Source: Vanilla planifolia (lineage: Eukaryota > Streptophyta > Magnoliopsida > Asparagales > Orchidaceae). Taken from it: a DNA stretch of 64,000 nucleotides. The stretch lies in assembly GCA_023846275.1 (NCBI GenBank), contig CM043868.1:3491153-3555152 (forward strand), in the 5' to 3' direction. This document shows, piece by piece, positions 25,635 through 37,771 of this stretch (position 1 is its first letter; each line of letters starts with the position of its first letter). Below the pieces are notes generated by a model. That model saw only the letters and a list, made by a program, of their open reading frames with translations. It had not been told where the DNA came from and did not search any database. A program made the translations under genes and the position numbers.

Positions 25635-26333
25635 TGTAAATGAAAAAGGCGCTTGGGTCATGCGATGAAATGCTGTAATTGCTTGGATAAATGGAATACT
25701 AAGAATGGCAAATGGGGTTAAATGAGGAGCATATTTTAAAAGAAAAAGAAAAAAATAAAGTTTCACTTATCAAAGTAAACCAAAAAGAAGGCCACCAAGC
25801 CAACTTAAGCAGTCAAGCTACAAAACAATACACTTTATTTTATCATAACTAATTCACCATTTATCCAGTCATGAGAGATGCTTTAAATAGGAGATTACAA
25901 GTAATTATTTAATAAAAAAAGCTTTGCATCTATTTCTTGAAGACTGTTATGCCCATATAATTCTTTAATACTAAAACATGCTTCATACCTACTTTTTAGA
26001 GACTTTGAATATTTTTGGACATTTTTACCACCTATCACGTGTCACTTACCATCATTTTGACTTCATATTTTTAATTATCTAACAACTCTAAAAGCTTTAT
26101 TTTAGAGTAAAAAAAGATGAGTTAATATATTTAATGAGTTTTTGAATTTATTCCTTCTTGATTAGCCTATGAGTAGCTCTATTAGGCCATAACTAGCTCT
26201 CCTTAACATAGTTTATGTGATGAGCTTATGATAAATACTTATTTCATATAATTTAATACCACATTATATTTGCTCTTCATGCAATTCATGATCTTTATGA
26301 TCATTTAATTGCTTGTTCATGTTCTATATTATA
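25635..26333 (-). repeat. 5' LTR of the compact element
   Basis: Partner of 24178-24881, about 699 bp. On the - strand it ends TTTACA, five bases before the PBS. A CACGTG G-box core occurs at about 26,037-26,042 (CACGTGTCAC), only in this copy. Confidence 0.8.
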
Positions 26334-29320
26334 AACCCAAGTGTGTCCCAAGATAGATCCTAGAGATCATAGCCCTAGAAATAATGAGTGTAATAGTGGT
26401 TAAGATGAAAGAAAGCTAGAGGAACAACCTGTTGTAATGCCAGACTGGTAGCAACAAATGTTGGCATGTTATGAGTAGAGATTATCTACATTATAAGAGA
26501 AATGATACAATTTATTTATAAGATTAGAAAAAGGAAATGTCACGAGAAAAATGATTCATTAAATGTCATGGGACAAGGGTAAGTTCTTATACCTCCATCA
26601 AAGGTTATAGTATTAAGAATACATGTAATGAAGTAGGGTGAAGATCCTACATCTCCTTATATTATTATGGGTACTTCATTACAAAAAATTTGATGTATCC
26701 ATATTTGATTATGGTGTACCATGTTCATTTGTATCCAGTTAATTGATTATAATGTCATCATTGGAATGATATATATTAAGACGTTTATCTCTTAACTAAA
26801 TTGCTTACAAGAGATTAAGTAAGAATAGACAAGGTATGTCATAAGACACATATGTTAATGTGAGACCTACTAAATCCCAAATGTTGTGGCCTTCTAATGA
26901 GCTCAATTTTCACTTATCAAATCATTATTGATTGTTGGGAAAAGAAAGCATTCTAAGTTAAAATGAATTCATAAATAATTTTCCTTCTATATTATACAAC
27001 ATGTTATCAATATTGTTATGCGATAATGATCTTGTAGGTGATGTGATCCAAACATTGCATTGCTTTGTATAACCCAAAACATGTACTAATAGTTATTAAC
27101 TTAAAAGGAATAAAGGCACTAATTATGCAGTGTTAAAGGCCGAGTACTTTCTAATAATTAGAGCCTTTAATATTGTTTCTCTTTAAAATTATTGAACTTA
27201 GAGTAGAAATATTACTTAAAATAAATTAAAAATTATGATATGCAAATATTTTATCTTCCTAATAAAACCAGTAAGGTTGCCAAGAATGGAAATAAGCACA
27301 AAGACTCAAAGATTTAAGAGATTAAAAGAAAGAATTATGATGAATCATAATTTAATCTAAATGAAGTTGGAGTTGTATTATAGAAGCTAATTATACATCC
27401 TCATAGAGGATGATTAGAAATATTACTAATGCAAAAAATTTGTTACACTAAATCGTATTGCATTTAGGCATTATGACATGAAATGCTATATGTTAGAAAG
27501 TGCCAAATATTATTTTGTTGGAATAAAAGAAGAGAAAAGACATTACTAGGTCAAGAGATAATGGATTAGAATGCCAAAAAGATTCAATTAATAAGAACAA
27601 GAATACTCAAAACACATAATCATCAAAAGAAATATTTTTATACAAGCTTAATAAAGTCGAATTTCAAGAAGGAAAGTAAGTGTTCTTGGAATTTAGCTCA
27701 ATGAAGAGTGTGACTAGATTTGGAAAAAGAGGAAGAAGCATCACAAACTAAGAATTTTGAGAATGAAATGTTTATGAGGATAGAATTATAACATCTTCAA
27801 AATAAATAAATAATATTAACATCCCAAGATTAATTCAAAAGAACATGGGATTGTCTTGTAAAACATTTAAAAATTAATTAATATTCCAAAATTAATTAAT
27901 ATTCATTTTGAATTGTTATGGATCATTCATGCTTAAAGGATAAATTCATAATTGACTTTTTAGCTTAATATATAAATCCTTAATGGTGTGATTTGCATGT
28001 AGTTGACTCCCTCTTATGTTGCATTCATGATTTGTCCCACCTCATGCATGTGTTCATCTCCTCCCACATTATCTATTATCATTACTCTACTTGTTGAGTT
28101 TTGAAGGGATCAACATGAGTACGAGCTTTAGAGTTGAGAATCTTGAGGAAAATAATGAAAAACTTATGACAAGAGAAAAAGCATCATTGTCCTCTCATCA
28201 TACAAGCAACAAAAAAAATTTTAGAACCTACTCTAAATCTCAATTTGACTAAAGGGAAGATGAAATGAGTATGAGAAGGAGGGAAGAGAATAAAAGCTAA
28301 GAGAGAGAAATGAAGAATTATAGGGGAAAGTGAAAGAGAAGAGGAGAGAAAAGAAAGGAAGGTTTAAGAAAGAGAAAGTTAACAAAGAAAAGAAAAGAGA
28401 GAAATAAGGAAGTTATATAACCTATACTTCCATTAATGTAACATAATGTGAATTTCCAAAATAGTAGATTTCAATTGTGAGATTGTGTTGTAGTCCAAAC
28501 CCTCATCATAGTCATTAACATTTTGATCGATTGATCGAAGGAGAAGGAGGTTGGCAACAATTATTGGTAACTAAGGCATAAAAACTAAGGAGAAAAAAAT
28601 TAAACTACAACTTAAAGAGGTTGAACAATACAGTGTAATGTTTTTATTCTTGTTATACTATTTTGGTACTTATATGAGATGATGATGTGATATATGATTA
28701 AGTTTTTTCCATTTTGCATACATATTATCTATTAAAGTGAATGATAATTGATGATTGATGTATTAAATAATATTAGTAGTTGAACCATTTGTATTGCTTC
28801 TTAATAATTATATGATAAGTTATCTATTATTATATTGGAGCATTTAATCATTTTGAAATGGCATCCATGTAGTCATTATTGAAAGACTTGCATTACATTT
28901 TGAGAAGGTGCGAACTATTAAATTATGTGCATTACATGATTGATCATGCAAGCATTCTACACGAAATAACATTTCATGTTGAATATGCAAAAATAATAAA
29001 ATAAGCATCATATGTTGATCATATCAACATGTTGTTATTGCATCATACTTGACTTTGAAAGCTTAGAGAAACATGCACCTTTGCATGTAAAATGTGCAAC
29101 AAACAAGTATTATATGAAAATTAAAATGTCATAGAAATGAAAAGGTAATGGGTAATTAGCCATGTAGAATAGAAATGGTTGAAACATGTCACAAAAAAGT
29201 AAGAAAATGGCCAAAAGACATATGAAAAAGACAATATTTAAAGAATTAAGAAAACTAGAAGTTGTCCATGAGCATGGCATGTTTTGAAAGAAAATGTTAA
29301 ATAAAATAATATGAAATATA
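26334..29320. other. AT-rich non-coding stretch
   Basis: No gene recognised. It holds a long purine-rich tract at 28,240-28,410, resembling the antisense of a CT-rich LTR leader. A few short lysine/glutamate-rich open phrases follow from that composition and are not evidence of a protein. Confidence 0.45.
28240..28410. repeat. Polypurine (AG-rich) tract
   Basis: About 170 bases almost wholly A and G on +, e.g. GAGAAGAGGAGAGAAAAG. Mirrors the CT-rich stretch at about 55,640-55,840. Either low-complexity DNA or the antisense of an LTR leader. Confidence 0.6.
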
Positions 29321-29325
29321 TGGCT

Positions 29326-29560
29326 TTAAATGCCTACCACTATTGTGGGTGATGAGTGAATAGTAAGTAATGTCTTGAGAGAGGAGTTATTAGATAGAGA
29401 GCAACTCTTATTGAACACTTCAAGGGTAAGATAATAAGAAAGTTCAATAAAAGGAAATTCAAAAAAGAAAATGGTTGATAAGGTAAAACAACCCTTGGAT
29501 GTTAGACAACAACATTCATTAAATAAAACAAGCATTGAGCACACAATCATTTATTGGAAA
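29326..29560. repeat. R1 repeat fragment
   Basis: GTAATGTCTTGAGAGAGGAG...AGCAACTCTTATTGAAC aligns with the sub-repeat of the tandem R1 units at 61,740-61,850 and 63,495-63,580 (AAGAAAAGAATCATTG...TAACTC). Non-coding. Confidence 0.6.
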
Positions 29561-29837
29561 TTTATCTATAAAAAGGGTAATGAAGTGATGAATTACTTAA
29601 AAAAATAGTTACAAAAAGCTCAAATTCCACCATCTTGGATCCATAGCAGCTTTATAAATATCACAAGATTCTCATTCAATTGGACGAGATTCAACACCTC
29701 TACATAAGAACATTATACAAGATATGATGTATCAATATTGGTGATTAGGCCTTCTAAAATAAGGAAAAGTTATATAACTTCACTATTCAAATATTTATCA
29801 TATAGAATGTTATTTTATATCATACTATGTGATTCTT

Positions 29838-30175
29838 TTACTATTCATAATTTGACATCTTTGTTCCATGACAATGCATTCTGTTACTGCATAAGACATG
29901 TTTGCATCGTGCATGCTTTGTTGTTGATAATTGGGCAACTTTATTCAATGATGACACTTCTCATTATTGCATGAAGCACATACACTCTATTTATTCCTTT
30001 ATTATTCATAATTGGACATTTGCATTCTATGATGATGATTTTAATTATTAAATTAGACATGTATTCTATGTGTATGCTTTCATTATTCTTAATTGGACAT
30101 TTTTATTCTATAAGGACACTTCCCATTACAACATTGGACATGTATGCCTTATATAGATGGTGTCATTGTGATTTT
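29838..30175. repeat. 80-bp tandem repeat, about four diverged copies
   Basis: The phrase AATT(T/G)GACAT and its variant recur at about 29,849, 29,929, 30,010 and 30,090, spaced 80, 81 and 80 bases, each followed by TTTATTC.ATGA-type sequence. A weaker half-unit (TTAGACATGTATTC) sits about 40 bases after the third copy. Short open frames at 29,738-29,974 and 30,020-30,232 result from this repeat. Confidence 0.75.
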
Positions 30176-30439
30176 ACTGTCACTTTTATGCAACCCATCA
30201 GAACAACAAAGTATGTTAAGTCACATGGGTGATTGGTTATAGGACAATTAAGACATTCTCACCAAATGTTTCCAAAGCATAGTATAGGTAATTTTCTTCA
30301 AGGAATGGAACAAATTAGTATGAATAATTGTATCAATTTAGAACAAGTTAGTACTCTCATGTAACAAAAAATACATAATGTAAAATATTTTCTCATAAAA
30401 TAAATTTTAATTAATAAAAAATGATTAACAACTTCTAAA

Positions 30440-30560
30440 ACCAACAAAGGCTGAGAGTGAATGCTAAGTTATGTGTTGAGAGAGGAATCATTAGATAAGA
30501 AGAAACTATTGTAAAAGGCTTCTAGGTGAAAGAAGAAATAAAAGTAAGAATTAGGAAACT
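30440..30560. repeat. R1 repeat fragment
   Basis: GAGTGAATGCTAAGTTATGTGTTGAGAG...ATCATTAGATAAG aligns closely with 63,066-63,110 (GAGTGAATGCTAGGTGATGTCC...ATCACTAGATAAG) of the R1 tandem units. Confidence 0.7.
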
Positions 30561-32830
30561 AAAGATATAAAAATATAGTTTGGTATAATAGTGATTGAAA
30601 AGAAAATCATAACATTATACAACTCCCATATTTTTCATACAAATATTTCATGTAAAAATGATTTATAAGATAATTATTATATTGCATGTGGATTTTGTAT
30701 ATATTTGACCTTTAGAATTGGCACAAAAGTGATAATAAAATAATCATATTTCATTTGTTATTTATGTGACATGAATAATAGTAAGCATCATGGCATCTCG
30801 TTTCATATTTATGGTATGGATGTGAATTCAACATGGTTTTGATGTACATTAGAATATGTCTGGCATAGATGTTAATTATGATATGCAACAGATTCAAAAT
30901 AAGTTTTTATTTAAAATAATATAAATAGATATATATGTTATCAAATGTTCCTTTATCTTCCAAGTGTAATAATAATATCACTTCATTATTATTTTGGTTG
31001 AGTTTTCTGCTAAGCTTATGATGGTTGGATCAATTTTAATATTTGGATAGTAAATTTTAGGTACTTTTGGGAGAAAACTTAGGAAAAAGTAAGGATAGAT
31101 AATGGAAAGTAGGAAACAAAATTTTGAAATATAATGACACTGTAATAACTTTAAGAACTATTTTTATGGTTTTTTATATTATATATATTATAACTATATT
31201 GATGTGCTGTAGATGTATGTGTGGGATTATTGGTGACATATATGGGATCTACAAGTTGTAATTATTTTAGTATTTGATCTGTAAATGTATGCATAAAGAA
31301 ACAAAAAAAAATTAAAAGATATCTTATCTATTTTAAATCTAAAATTTAGATAAGATGGGTTTAAATGGTTTAGGATTGAGAATTTAAAGCTTAGATTCAT
31401 GATGTGTAAATGAACATCACATTGATCCTCTTTGATAATCATTTGTGAAGCATTGAGATAACCCTTGGTCTAATAATTGACATATTTATCAAAGGGACAT
31501 AGTGAGGACTAAAGTGCAGCATCTCTTTGGAGACAAGAATTACATGTGCAAAAGTTTTTCATCTAGTCATTCACTCACATTAGCAGTTGATTACTTGTGG
31601 TAATTCATTAGTCAATCTTATAGATGTTTTAATTGCATATCTAGAAAAATCTTGTAAAATTTTGTGCTTTATATTTTCCTTATTAGCACTTGGTGAGTGA
31701 CTTCTTGGCTCTACTTGTGAGTGAGAAGAGAGACCTACTCTAGTCATTTGAGTGTGGAGTGTACATTGGAAGTGTAGAGAAATATGGGGGTGTAAACCAT
31801 AAAAAAACACAAGAAATTGGTTGTGGTTCAATTATATAAAAATCTCAATAATTGTTATAGTTGTGGTTAATTTGTAGAATAACCTCAAGTGTAAAAGGTT
31901 TCTCCATTTACTATGGTGAAGGTGCAAAGGAAAGAATTAGGCTCAAGATAGTTGGTTTTGTTCGAAATGCAGGTTCATTAGGTAAGAGCCACCCTTTAAA
32001 TTTTCTTATGTTCTTTTCATATCACAATTTCTATATTTTTTACTTTTTGATTTACTAGGTAAAAAATTTTGTTTTGCTAATAATGCGTGAATTGAAATAT
32101 TATAAAAGTAAAGAGTTTATAAGATATTGACAAAAGTTTTAAATGCCAAGTCTTGCCTTTATTAGCATCTCATGTGGACCTAATAGTGGTATGAAAGTGT
32201 TGCACTTAATTTGTATATTTAGGACTTTCATCCTATAATAGATCCTTTAGTGTCACATGCCATCCTTAAGGGATTGCATTTTTATTTGACTTATAGGACT
32301 TATTGTTAATATCTCCATTTTGTAGCCTAGCAAAAATTTATATCTACAATTATGGAAGGTCAATTTATTTCAACAAATAATTTTAAGGCATGTAAAATTG
32401 ATTTCAAACTTTTTATTTTGAAAAATTACATGAGATACCCATTTGTAACATGTTTTATTTTTATGAAAATCTATTAAGATTAACAAAATTAAATGCCAAA
32501 AGTTTGAACATTTTACATTATGTTTTATCTCCATATATTGGCAAGCAAGATTTTGTGCTAACAACTTTCTTTGAGGCTATTGATGAATTAGAAAGGTTAT
32601 ATGTGATAAGCTTCATTTAATTGAGAAATAAAAAAACAAAAGTAGACATTAAAGAAGAAGGAGCAAAGAAGGAGAAAAAGAGTCTAGCAAGCACCCTTGA
32701 ATAAAATAGCTTAGATGAAGGTGTATCGCAATTGACTCCTACTCGAACAATATGTAAGTTCATCTAACGAAACTATTGATTGTGACTTTTTTGACTCATT
32801 TGATGAAGAAATTGATGAATTTTCACGAGT
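30560..32830. other. AT-rich non-coding stretch, possible LTR fragment at 31.55-32.06 kb
   Basis: No gene recognised. The 31,700-32,000 segment has the wording of a SIRE LTR 3' region (GTGTAGAG...GTTGTGGTT...GTGTAAAAGGTTTC), but no terminal block or PBS confirms it. Small open frames at 31,831-31,580 and 31,861-32,058 are not supported as genes. Confidence 0.35.
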
Positions 32831-33698
32831 TTTAAGATGAAGTTTCAAATTTGAGTTGACTAAAGCTTAGGATTAGTTGATCATGTAGGCTAAAAAGGAG
32901 GAGATGTTTTGTTGTTATGAGGAAGGCTCTAAGCAGTTTAAGGAGGTGATAAAAATACCAAATTCTTCTCTAAAATGGCCAAAAATAAGCAAAGAAATAT
33001 GACAATACATATAATTAAGGTTGCAAATGGTAATTGGCTCTTAGAGGAGGATTTAATTTCCAAAGCCATAGTGGATAACTTCACCCTCTAGTCCACTTTG
33101 CCTTGTAAGGAGAATGGTGAGGTGCTTTTCTCTATTTCCTCTAGCCTTGCAAGAAGGTAATCAAATGCTAATTTAGGTAATTATTGAAGAGGAGATCTAA
33201 CAAACCATTTTTAAATAGATTCTCCAAGTGCTCATAAACTAGATGGGTTTAATGGTTTCTTTTACAAGCTTTATTTGTCCATAATTTAGGATGACATTTA
33301 TTAAGCTCTAGGAAGTGTTGGGTTCAAAGATTAATGAACAAAAGAGCTTCTTCATTGGAGGTAAATATATTAAGCACAAGTAGGAAAATAGCACCATGGA
33401 TCTCTTAAGATTCAAAAGACACTACCTTCCAATCTCTTACCTAGGAAGCACCATGTTTAAAGGTAGAAATATTGTGGTCCACATCCAACACTAGTTTGAA
33501 ATAATTCAATAGAATATGGCTCATTGGAAGAAGAAATGGCTCTCAATGGGAGGTAGATTAGTACTAGTAAAGCATGTCCTCCAATGGGAACCACTCAAAT
33601 CTTTAACAATGTTCTACCCCCCCAATAAGATTAACAAAATACTTAAAATTGTGAGAAAGAATGAAGATTACACCCATCAAAATTTCAAACCAAAGTAA
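32830..33698 (+). pseudogene. Truncated L1-type LINE ORF2 (reverse transcriptase) fragment
   Basis: Fragments of non-LTR reverse transcriptase in family order: KKEEMFCCYEEGSKQFKE (32,892-32,945; compare 'KEEIYWRQRSRVQWLKE'), GDKNTKFFSKMAKNKQR with VANGNWLLEEDLI (32,945-33,088), DGFNGFFYKLY (33,242-33,274), KINEQKSFFIGG (33,327-33,362), YLPISYLGSTMFKGR (33,423-33,467) and MAHWKKKWLSMGGRLVLVKH (33,516-33,575). The first block is in one frame, the next two in another, and everything from 33,321 on shares the first frame. In-frame stops occur at 33,089, 33,472 and 33,487. The central catalytic part with YADD is missing between about 33,300 and 33,320. Endonuclease and 3' tail are not seen. Family L repeat starts at about 33,666. 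Dead copy. Confidence 0.8.
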
Positions 33699-36600
33699 AA
33701 TACTCCTATTTAAATCAATGAATTAAATTTCTATGAAATTTAAGTGATAAAGCTAGATTGTTACTAAATATATTTGATGAGAATAATGTAGCATGTTGGT
33801 AGAATATTGTATAATGCAATGAGGATCGAAAACTTGCTAAGGGTGCAATTGAGAATACTGTACAATGCGATACTAAAAAAAGTATAGTATGATTTTGAGG
33901 TAGCTACAAGCACTTATAAAATAAGATTTTGGTCGTATAAGTATGATATATTTATCATTTAAGTATAATAGTGTAATAAGTGTTTAGGCCTGCTATGTTC
34001 AATAGTTAATTGGAATCGTTTATACAACTTTTACACAATGTATAATACAATTTAGCAGAAGAAATGGTATAGTGTGAATTGGAACTAAAATTCACAACTA
34101 TGCCATCATATGATTATGACAAAGAAAAAAAATAAGAGTTTAAGTAATATGATAAACATATTGGTACAAAGTTAAGTTGTTGTATAAATGTAATAATAAG
34201 GAAAGAAATTACAATAATTGTATAAGTACAATAAGCTAAGAAAGGCATCACACAAGAGAAACATCAAATTTCAACAAGTGAGTTATACATAGTGTATCAT
34301 ATAAGTACAAATAACTGATTGTTATGAATAATGATCCATCTCATCGTACTGGACGATATATATTTAGTACTAGTATGATTCTTATATGCTAAATAAATCA
34401 AATTTCATATTTTAAGTTACTTTTAATCATGATCATCGAGAATTAATTTGCCCTAGGGCTAGAAATGACTTGGATATAGCTAGTATAAAAAAAGGGAAGA
34501 TTTTGTTAAACCTTAGAATACATGAATCATAAGATAAGAATACAAGAGAAATCTAAACTAGCATAACAAAATTCCTTGATTTAAGGTTAATTTAATGTCT
34601 ATATATGATTTATGTTGCATTAAGATTGAAAATTTTAGAAAAACCTAGACATGCATGCTCTAAAAGAGACATACAAGAGAGAAAATAAAGGAAAATAACT
34701 CGAAAGATAGGAAAAAGAAAAATTGCAAGATCAATGTGAAGAGAGGAAGAATTCTAATTGATGTAGACCTATACTTGATTTAAGAGGTAGGGATGAACCT
34801 AAATATAGAAGCATTCTAGGTATTTAAAATCATTTATTTTGTAGATAATATAGGTTAGTTGACGCACTTGTACTCAGGTTGATGAAGGAACATTAGATAC
34901 ATGCTTTGCTTTATTTCTTTGGAATGCCTTAAATGTCAGCTTAATTGGGCATAATGTGTATGCTTCCTAATTGATAAAATTGTCCTACTAAAGCTCTAAG
35001 TTATCTTGTGGAAATTGAAATATAATTCTTGGTTGTTAGCAAAACATGAGTTATATATTTTGTCTTTTGACACTTTAACATGCTGTAGATTGCTTGGTGG
35101 GAATATTATATGTGTGCCTTTTTATTTATGAAAATAGAATGATATAACTTTTCATCTAATAAAGGGAATTAGGTATAAGTATCACTTTTTAAATCTAGCA
35201 TGTAGAGCTTCTCAATTTAATGCAACACATAAAATATATAAGTAATGTTTTGCAAATCTGGCATATTGTAGCTCACGGTTTAATTTGGAATATAAAACAT
35301 AAACATTTCTTCGGAAAATTTAGTTAGCTATAGGTCATGATTTAATCTAGAACATAAAATATAAGCATTGCTTTACAAATCCAACCTCTTGAAGCCCATG
35401 GTTTAATTTGAAACATAAAATATATGCATTGCTCTGCAAAATCAACTTACAGTTTGATTTAAAACATAAAATATAAGAATGTTTTGCAATTTTGGCATCC
35501 TGTAGCTCACAATATAATATAGAATACAAAATATAAGCAATGTCCTGTTAATATTCTATGCTACAACTTTTGGAATGATAAAGACCATTATATTTATGTG
35601 CAATTTTGAATGTATTGCAAGTTGTAGTTTTGGTTTAATTGGACTTATGAGAGATCTTTGAGATATTGCATGTTGTATCTTTCTGGTCGATAAATACTAT
35701 GATGTTTATGCATTATCATGCTAATATTCATATGCATTAGCTCTTAATTAAGACAAAAAAAATTGACATATAAGTTTGATATTGAAAAAGAGCATAAAGT
35801 GTACGCATTACTTTATACAACTTTCAGCTAAAGTGGGAAATTTTGAGATATATGCAAAATATCAATGTGATTCTTATTATTTTATGTGTACTCCATATTG
35901 TTGACCTAATGATATATGGTGTATGCTTAGATCTAATCATGCGAGATATAAAAACATGTCAATTAGAAATGCAAGGAATTGAAGTTGATGTTAAAAATAT
36001 GCTGGCAAAGAGTTGTATGTGTTAAATAGTGATGCTTCTTTAGTTAATTAATTCTTTGTGAAAGAAAATTCTTAGAGGTTTGCAAAAAAACTATTAAAAA
36101 ATATGATCATTCAAAAAAGAAATGACTTGTATTGTTGGAAGTGTGACTATTGATTTAGATCATTTTATTACGTGATGATAAAAAAAATAATTTGATAATG
36201 CCATTGTGATAAAACTATCTATATTACTAATGGAGGAGACCATGACTTGACACAGAAGAAAGAATATGCATTTAGGCTTACATTGTTGATTTAATCTCTT
36301 AAAAGGGTTGTTATATTGATATGCAATTAATATAGCTTGAAAGAACTCTAGTTTAATAAAAATTGAGGTACAAAATCTATCTAGGAATGTTCTAAAGCAT
36401 TTAAGGAAATTCTTGTATGTTAGTTTAAGAGTGTTTTTTTAAACTATCATATGACACTAGAGTAACTTAAGCAAAGTTTACTCCAAGAACCAAACTTAAG
36501 ATTAGAAATTTCCAAACAAATAAGAATGACTGCCTTGCATTAGCCTCAAAGTTGAGTAGAAGGGCTCAATTATAAGCTTGTGATGCATGAAGAGGTCTTA

Positions 36601-37100
36601 AAATAAAACTTTGATGGCTTTAAGGAGAGGGAGAGCTCTCAAGTTCCTTGTATAGAGGGATTGGGAGTCTTTGTTGCCCTAAAAAACTAAGGCCATATGA
36701 TTATCTTAGTTAGGTTTGGTTAAATGAAGAGTTAACCTTAAAAATCTTATGATAAGCATTTTAGGTTTTACTATTAATATTTAACTAGGGAATGTAGAAT
36801 ATTTGTTACTTTTAAGGCCAAACCTTAATTAACATTCGTGTTGCCAAAAAGAGATTTGAAGCATTGGGATAGTCAAAGGGGTTAAGTGTAAGGCTTGGTC
36901 ATGAAAAAGGTAAGAAAAGTATCTTAGATGGCTTCCAAGGTAAGTGAGCTATTGGGTTTTCTTATGGGGGAATTCTAAGGAGCTTGGGTTGGCCTTGGAA
37001 GGAGGCTAATGGCTTGGTTAACTACAATAAAAAGGGTTGGGTTTGGTTGAGTAAGAGTAGGAAACTAAGAAAGAACTTATCTCCTCTCAAATAGTTTTAT
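33666..37100 (+). mobile_element. Family L long LTR-like repeat, copy 1
   Basis: Starts ATTACACCCATCAAA and aligns in order with 49,712-51,750 and 54,030-54,540. Shared landmarks: ATTCAAGTGATAAAG/ATTTAAGTGATAAAG (33,740; 49,782), GGTC(A/G)TA.AAGTATGA (33,931; 49,972), CTTCGATGG/CTTTGATGG (36,610; 51,737), TTAGATG.CTTCCAAGGT (36,932; 54,361). The TGTTACACCC-like start and length suggest the LTR of a Ty3/gypsy element, but no adjacent PBS or purine tract was found. Non-coding, old, cut off near 37,100. It directly follows LINE sequence, suggesting insertion into the LINE. Confidence 0.6.
35220..35545 (+). repeat. About 60-bp tandem repeat within family L
   Basis: Six diverged copies of a unit containing ACATAAAATATAAGCATTG, then GGCATCTTGTAGCTCA and GGTTTAATTTG. 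Unit starts at about 35,227, 35,297, 35,352, 35,413, 35,464 and 35,524 (steps 70, 55, 61, 51, 60). An open frame on - (35,529-35,347) follows from the repeat and is not a gene. Confidence 0.75.
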
Positions 37101-37139
37101 TTATGATGATATTTCTAAAGATCGCAAGGTTTGTGCTCA

Positions 37140-37771
37140 TGTTAAGTCTAGTTATCATTGTTTTTTTAAGTAAATAAGAAGAAAAACAATATATCTTGAG
37201 ATTCTTTATCACTTAATTGTAGATTAGCCAAAGACTAATTTGTTTGGGTTCCAAAAATTGATATTTTAAATTCCATTAGCATTTGTGAGTGCTTCCCTTG
37301 TTTTAATTAGAAAGATGGAGAAATCCTTTGGAAGCATTTATATTGAATGTGATTCTTTAGGATGATTATTTTCTTATTTTATTTTCCTTATTTAAAATTA
37401 TTTTATGCATCAATTTATGGGAAAGTAAGAGAAAGAACCCCTTGAAGAAATTTATTAACAATTGTCTATACAAGTGGAATTTTATTTAATTTTAATCAAT
37501 GATTTGAACCCTTTGTCTTAAATTAGCTAAATTCTTATGTACATCCCTTAGTTATTAGTTTTATCTTTACTTTAGCTTTTTATGCATGACAAAAATGAGG
37601 AGAAAAATTGAGAAATGAGAAGCATTCATTGCATCCAAAAAATTGGTTTACAATGTGTTAATTTCATACATTAAGTGGGTGGTTGAATGTACAGTTCTAT
37701 TTGTATGCTTTCATTATTTAATATCTTTTCATTTCTATATTTACTTAAGGGTTTATTCATCTTCAAAAAAG
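37140..37771 (+). mobile_element. 3' interior end of a copia element
   Basis: AT-rich 3' leader with GACAAAAATGAGGAGAAAAA (37,588-37,607) and AAAAAAGGGAGTT (37,759-37,771), typical of the region between pol and the 3' LTR in SIRE-type elements. A TNLFGFQK/WVPK-like phrase near 37,240 hints at gag-end sequence but is weak. Followed immediately by an LTR start. Confidence 0.45.

Larger units (their letters stand above)
24178..26333 (-). mobile_element. Compact non-coding LTR retrotransposon (TRIM/LARD-like)
   Basis: Two direct repeats of about 700 bp flank an interior of about 750 bp. On the - strand: 5' LTR 26333-25635, perfect PBS 25629-25618, interior to 24882 with a purine tract AAGAGGGGAATGA at its end, 3' LTR 24881-24178. 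LTRs end ..TACA and the 3' LTR starts TGTAGAAT. The interior has no gag or pol block that I can recognise, so this looks non-autonomous. LTRs differ at roughly one position in five by eye, so it is old. No target-site duplication found. An open stretch 25766-25557 spans the PBS and is not a gene. Confidence 0.8.

Noticed and set aside
25557-25766. A 69-codon - strand frame near 25.6 kb
   Set aside because: It runs across the LTR end and primer-binding site of the compact LTR element, so it is not a gene.
28091-28430. Lysine/glutamate-rich + strand coding phrases
   Set aside because: They come from a polypurine tract whose codons are almost all K, E, R and G; the complement looks like a CT-rich LTR leader.
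29738-30232. Two consecutive + strand frames with similar wording (possible repeat protein)
   Set aside because: They follow from the 80-bp tandem repeat; hydrophobic low-complexity translation is typical of AT-rich DNA.
35220-35545. Regularly spaced repeats that could suggest a CRISPR array
   Set aside because: Unit spacing varies (51-70), copies are diverged along their whole length with no repeat/spacer distinction, and this is plant nuclear DNA.
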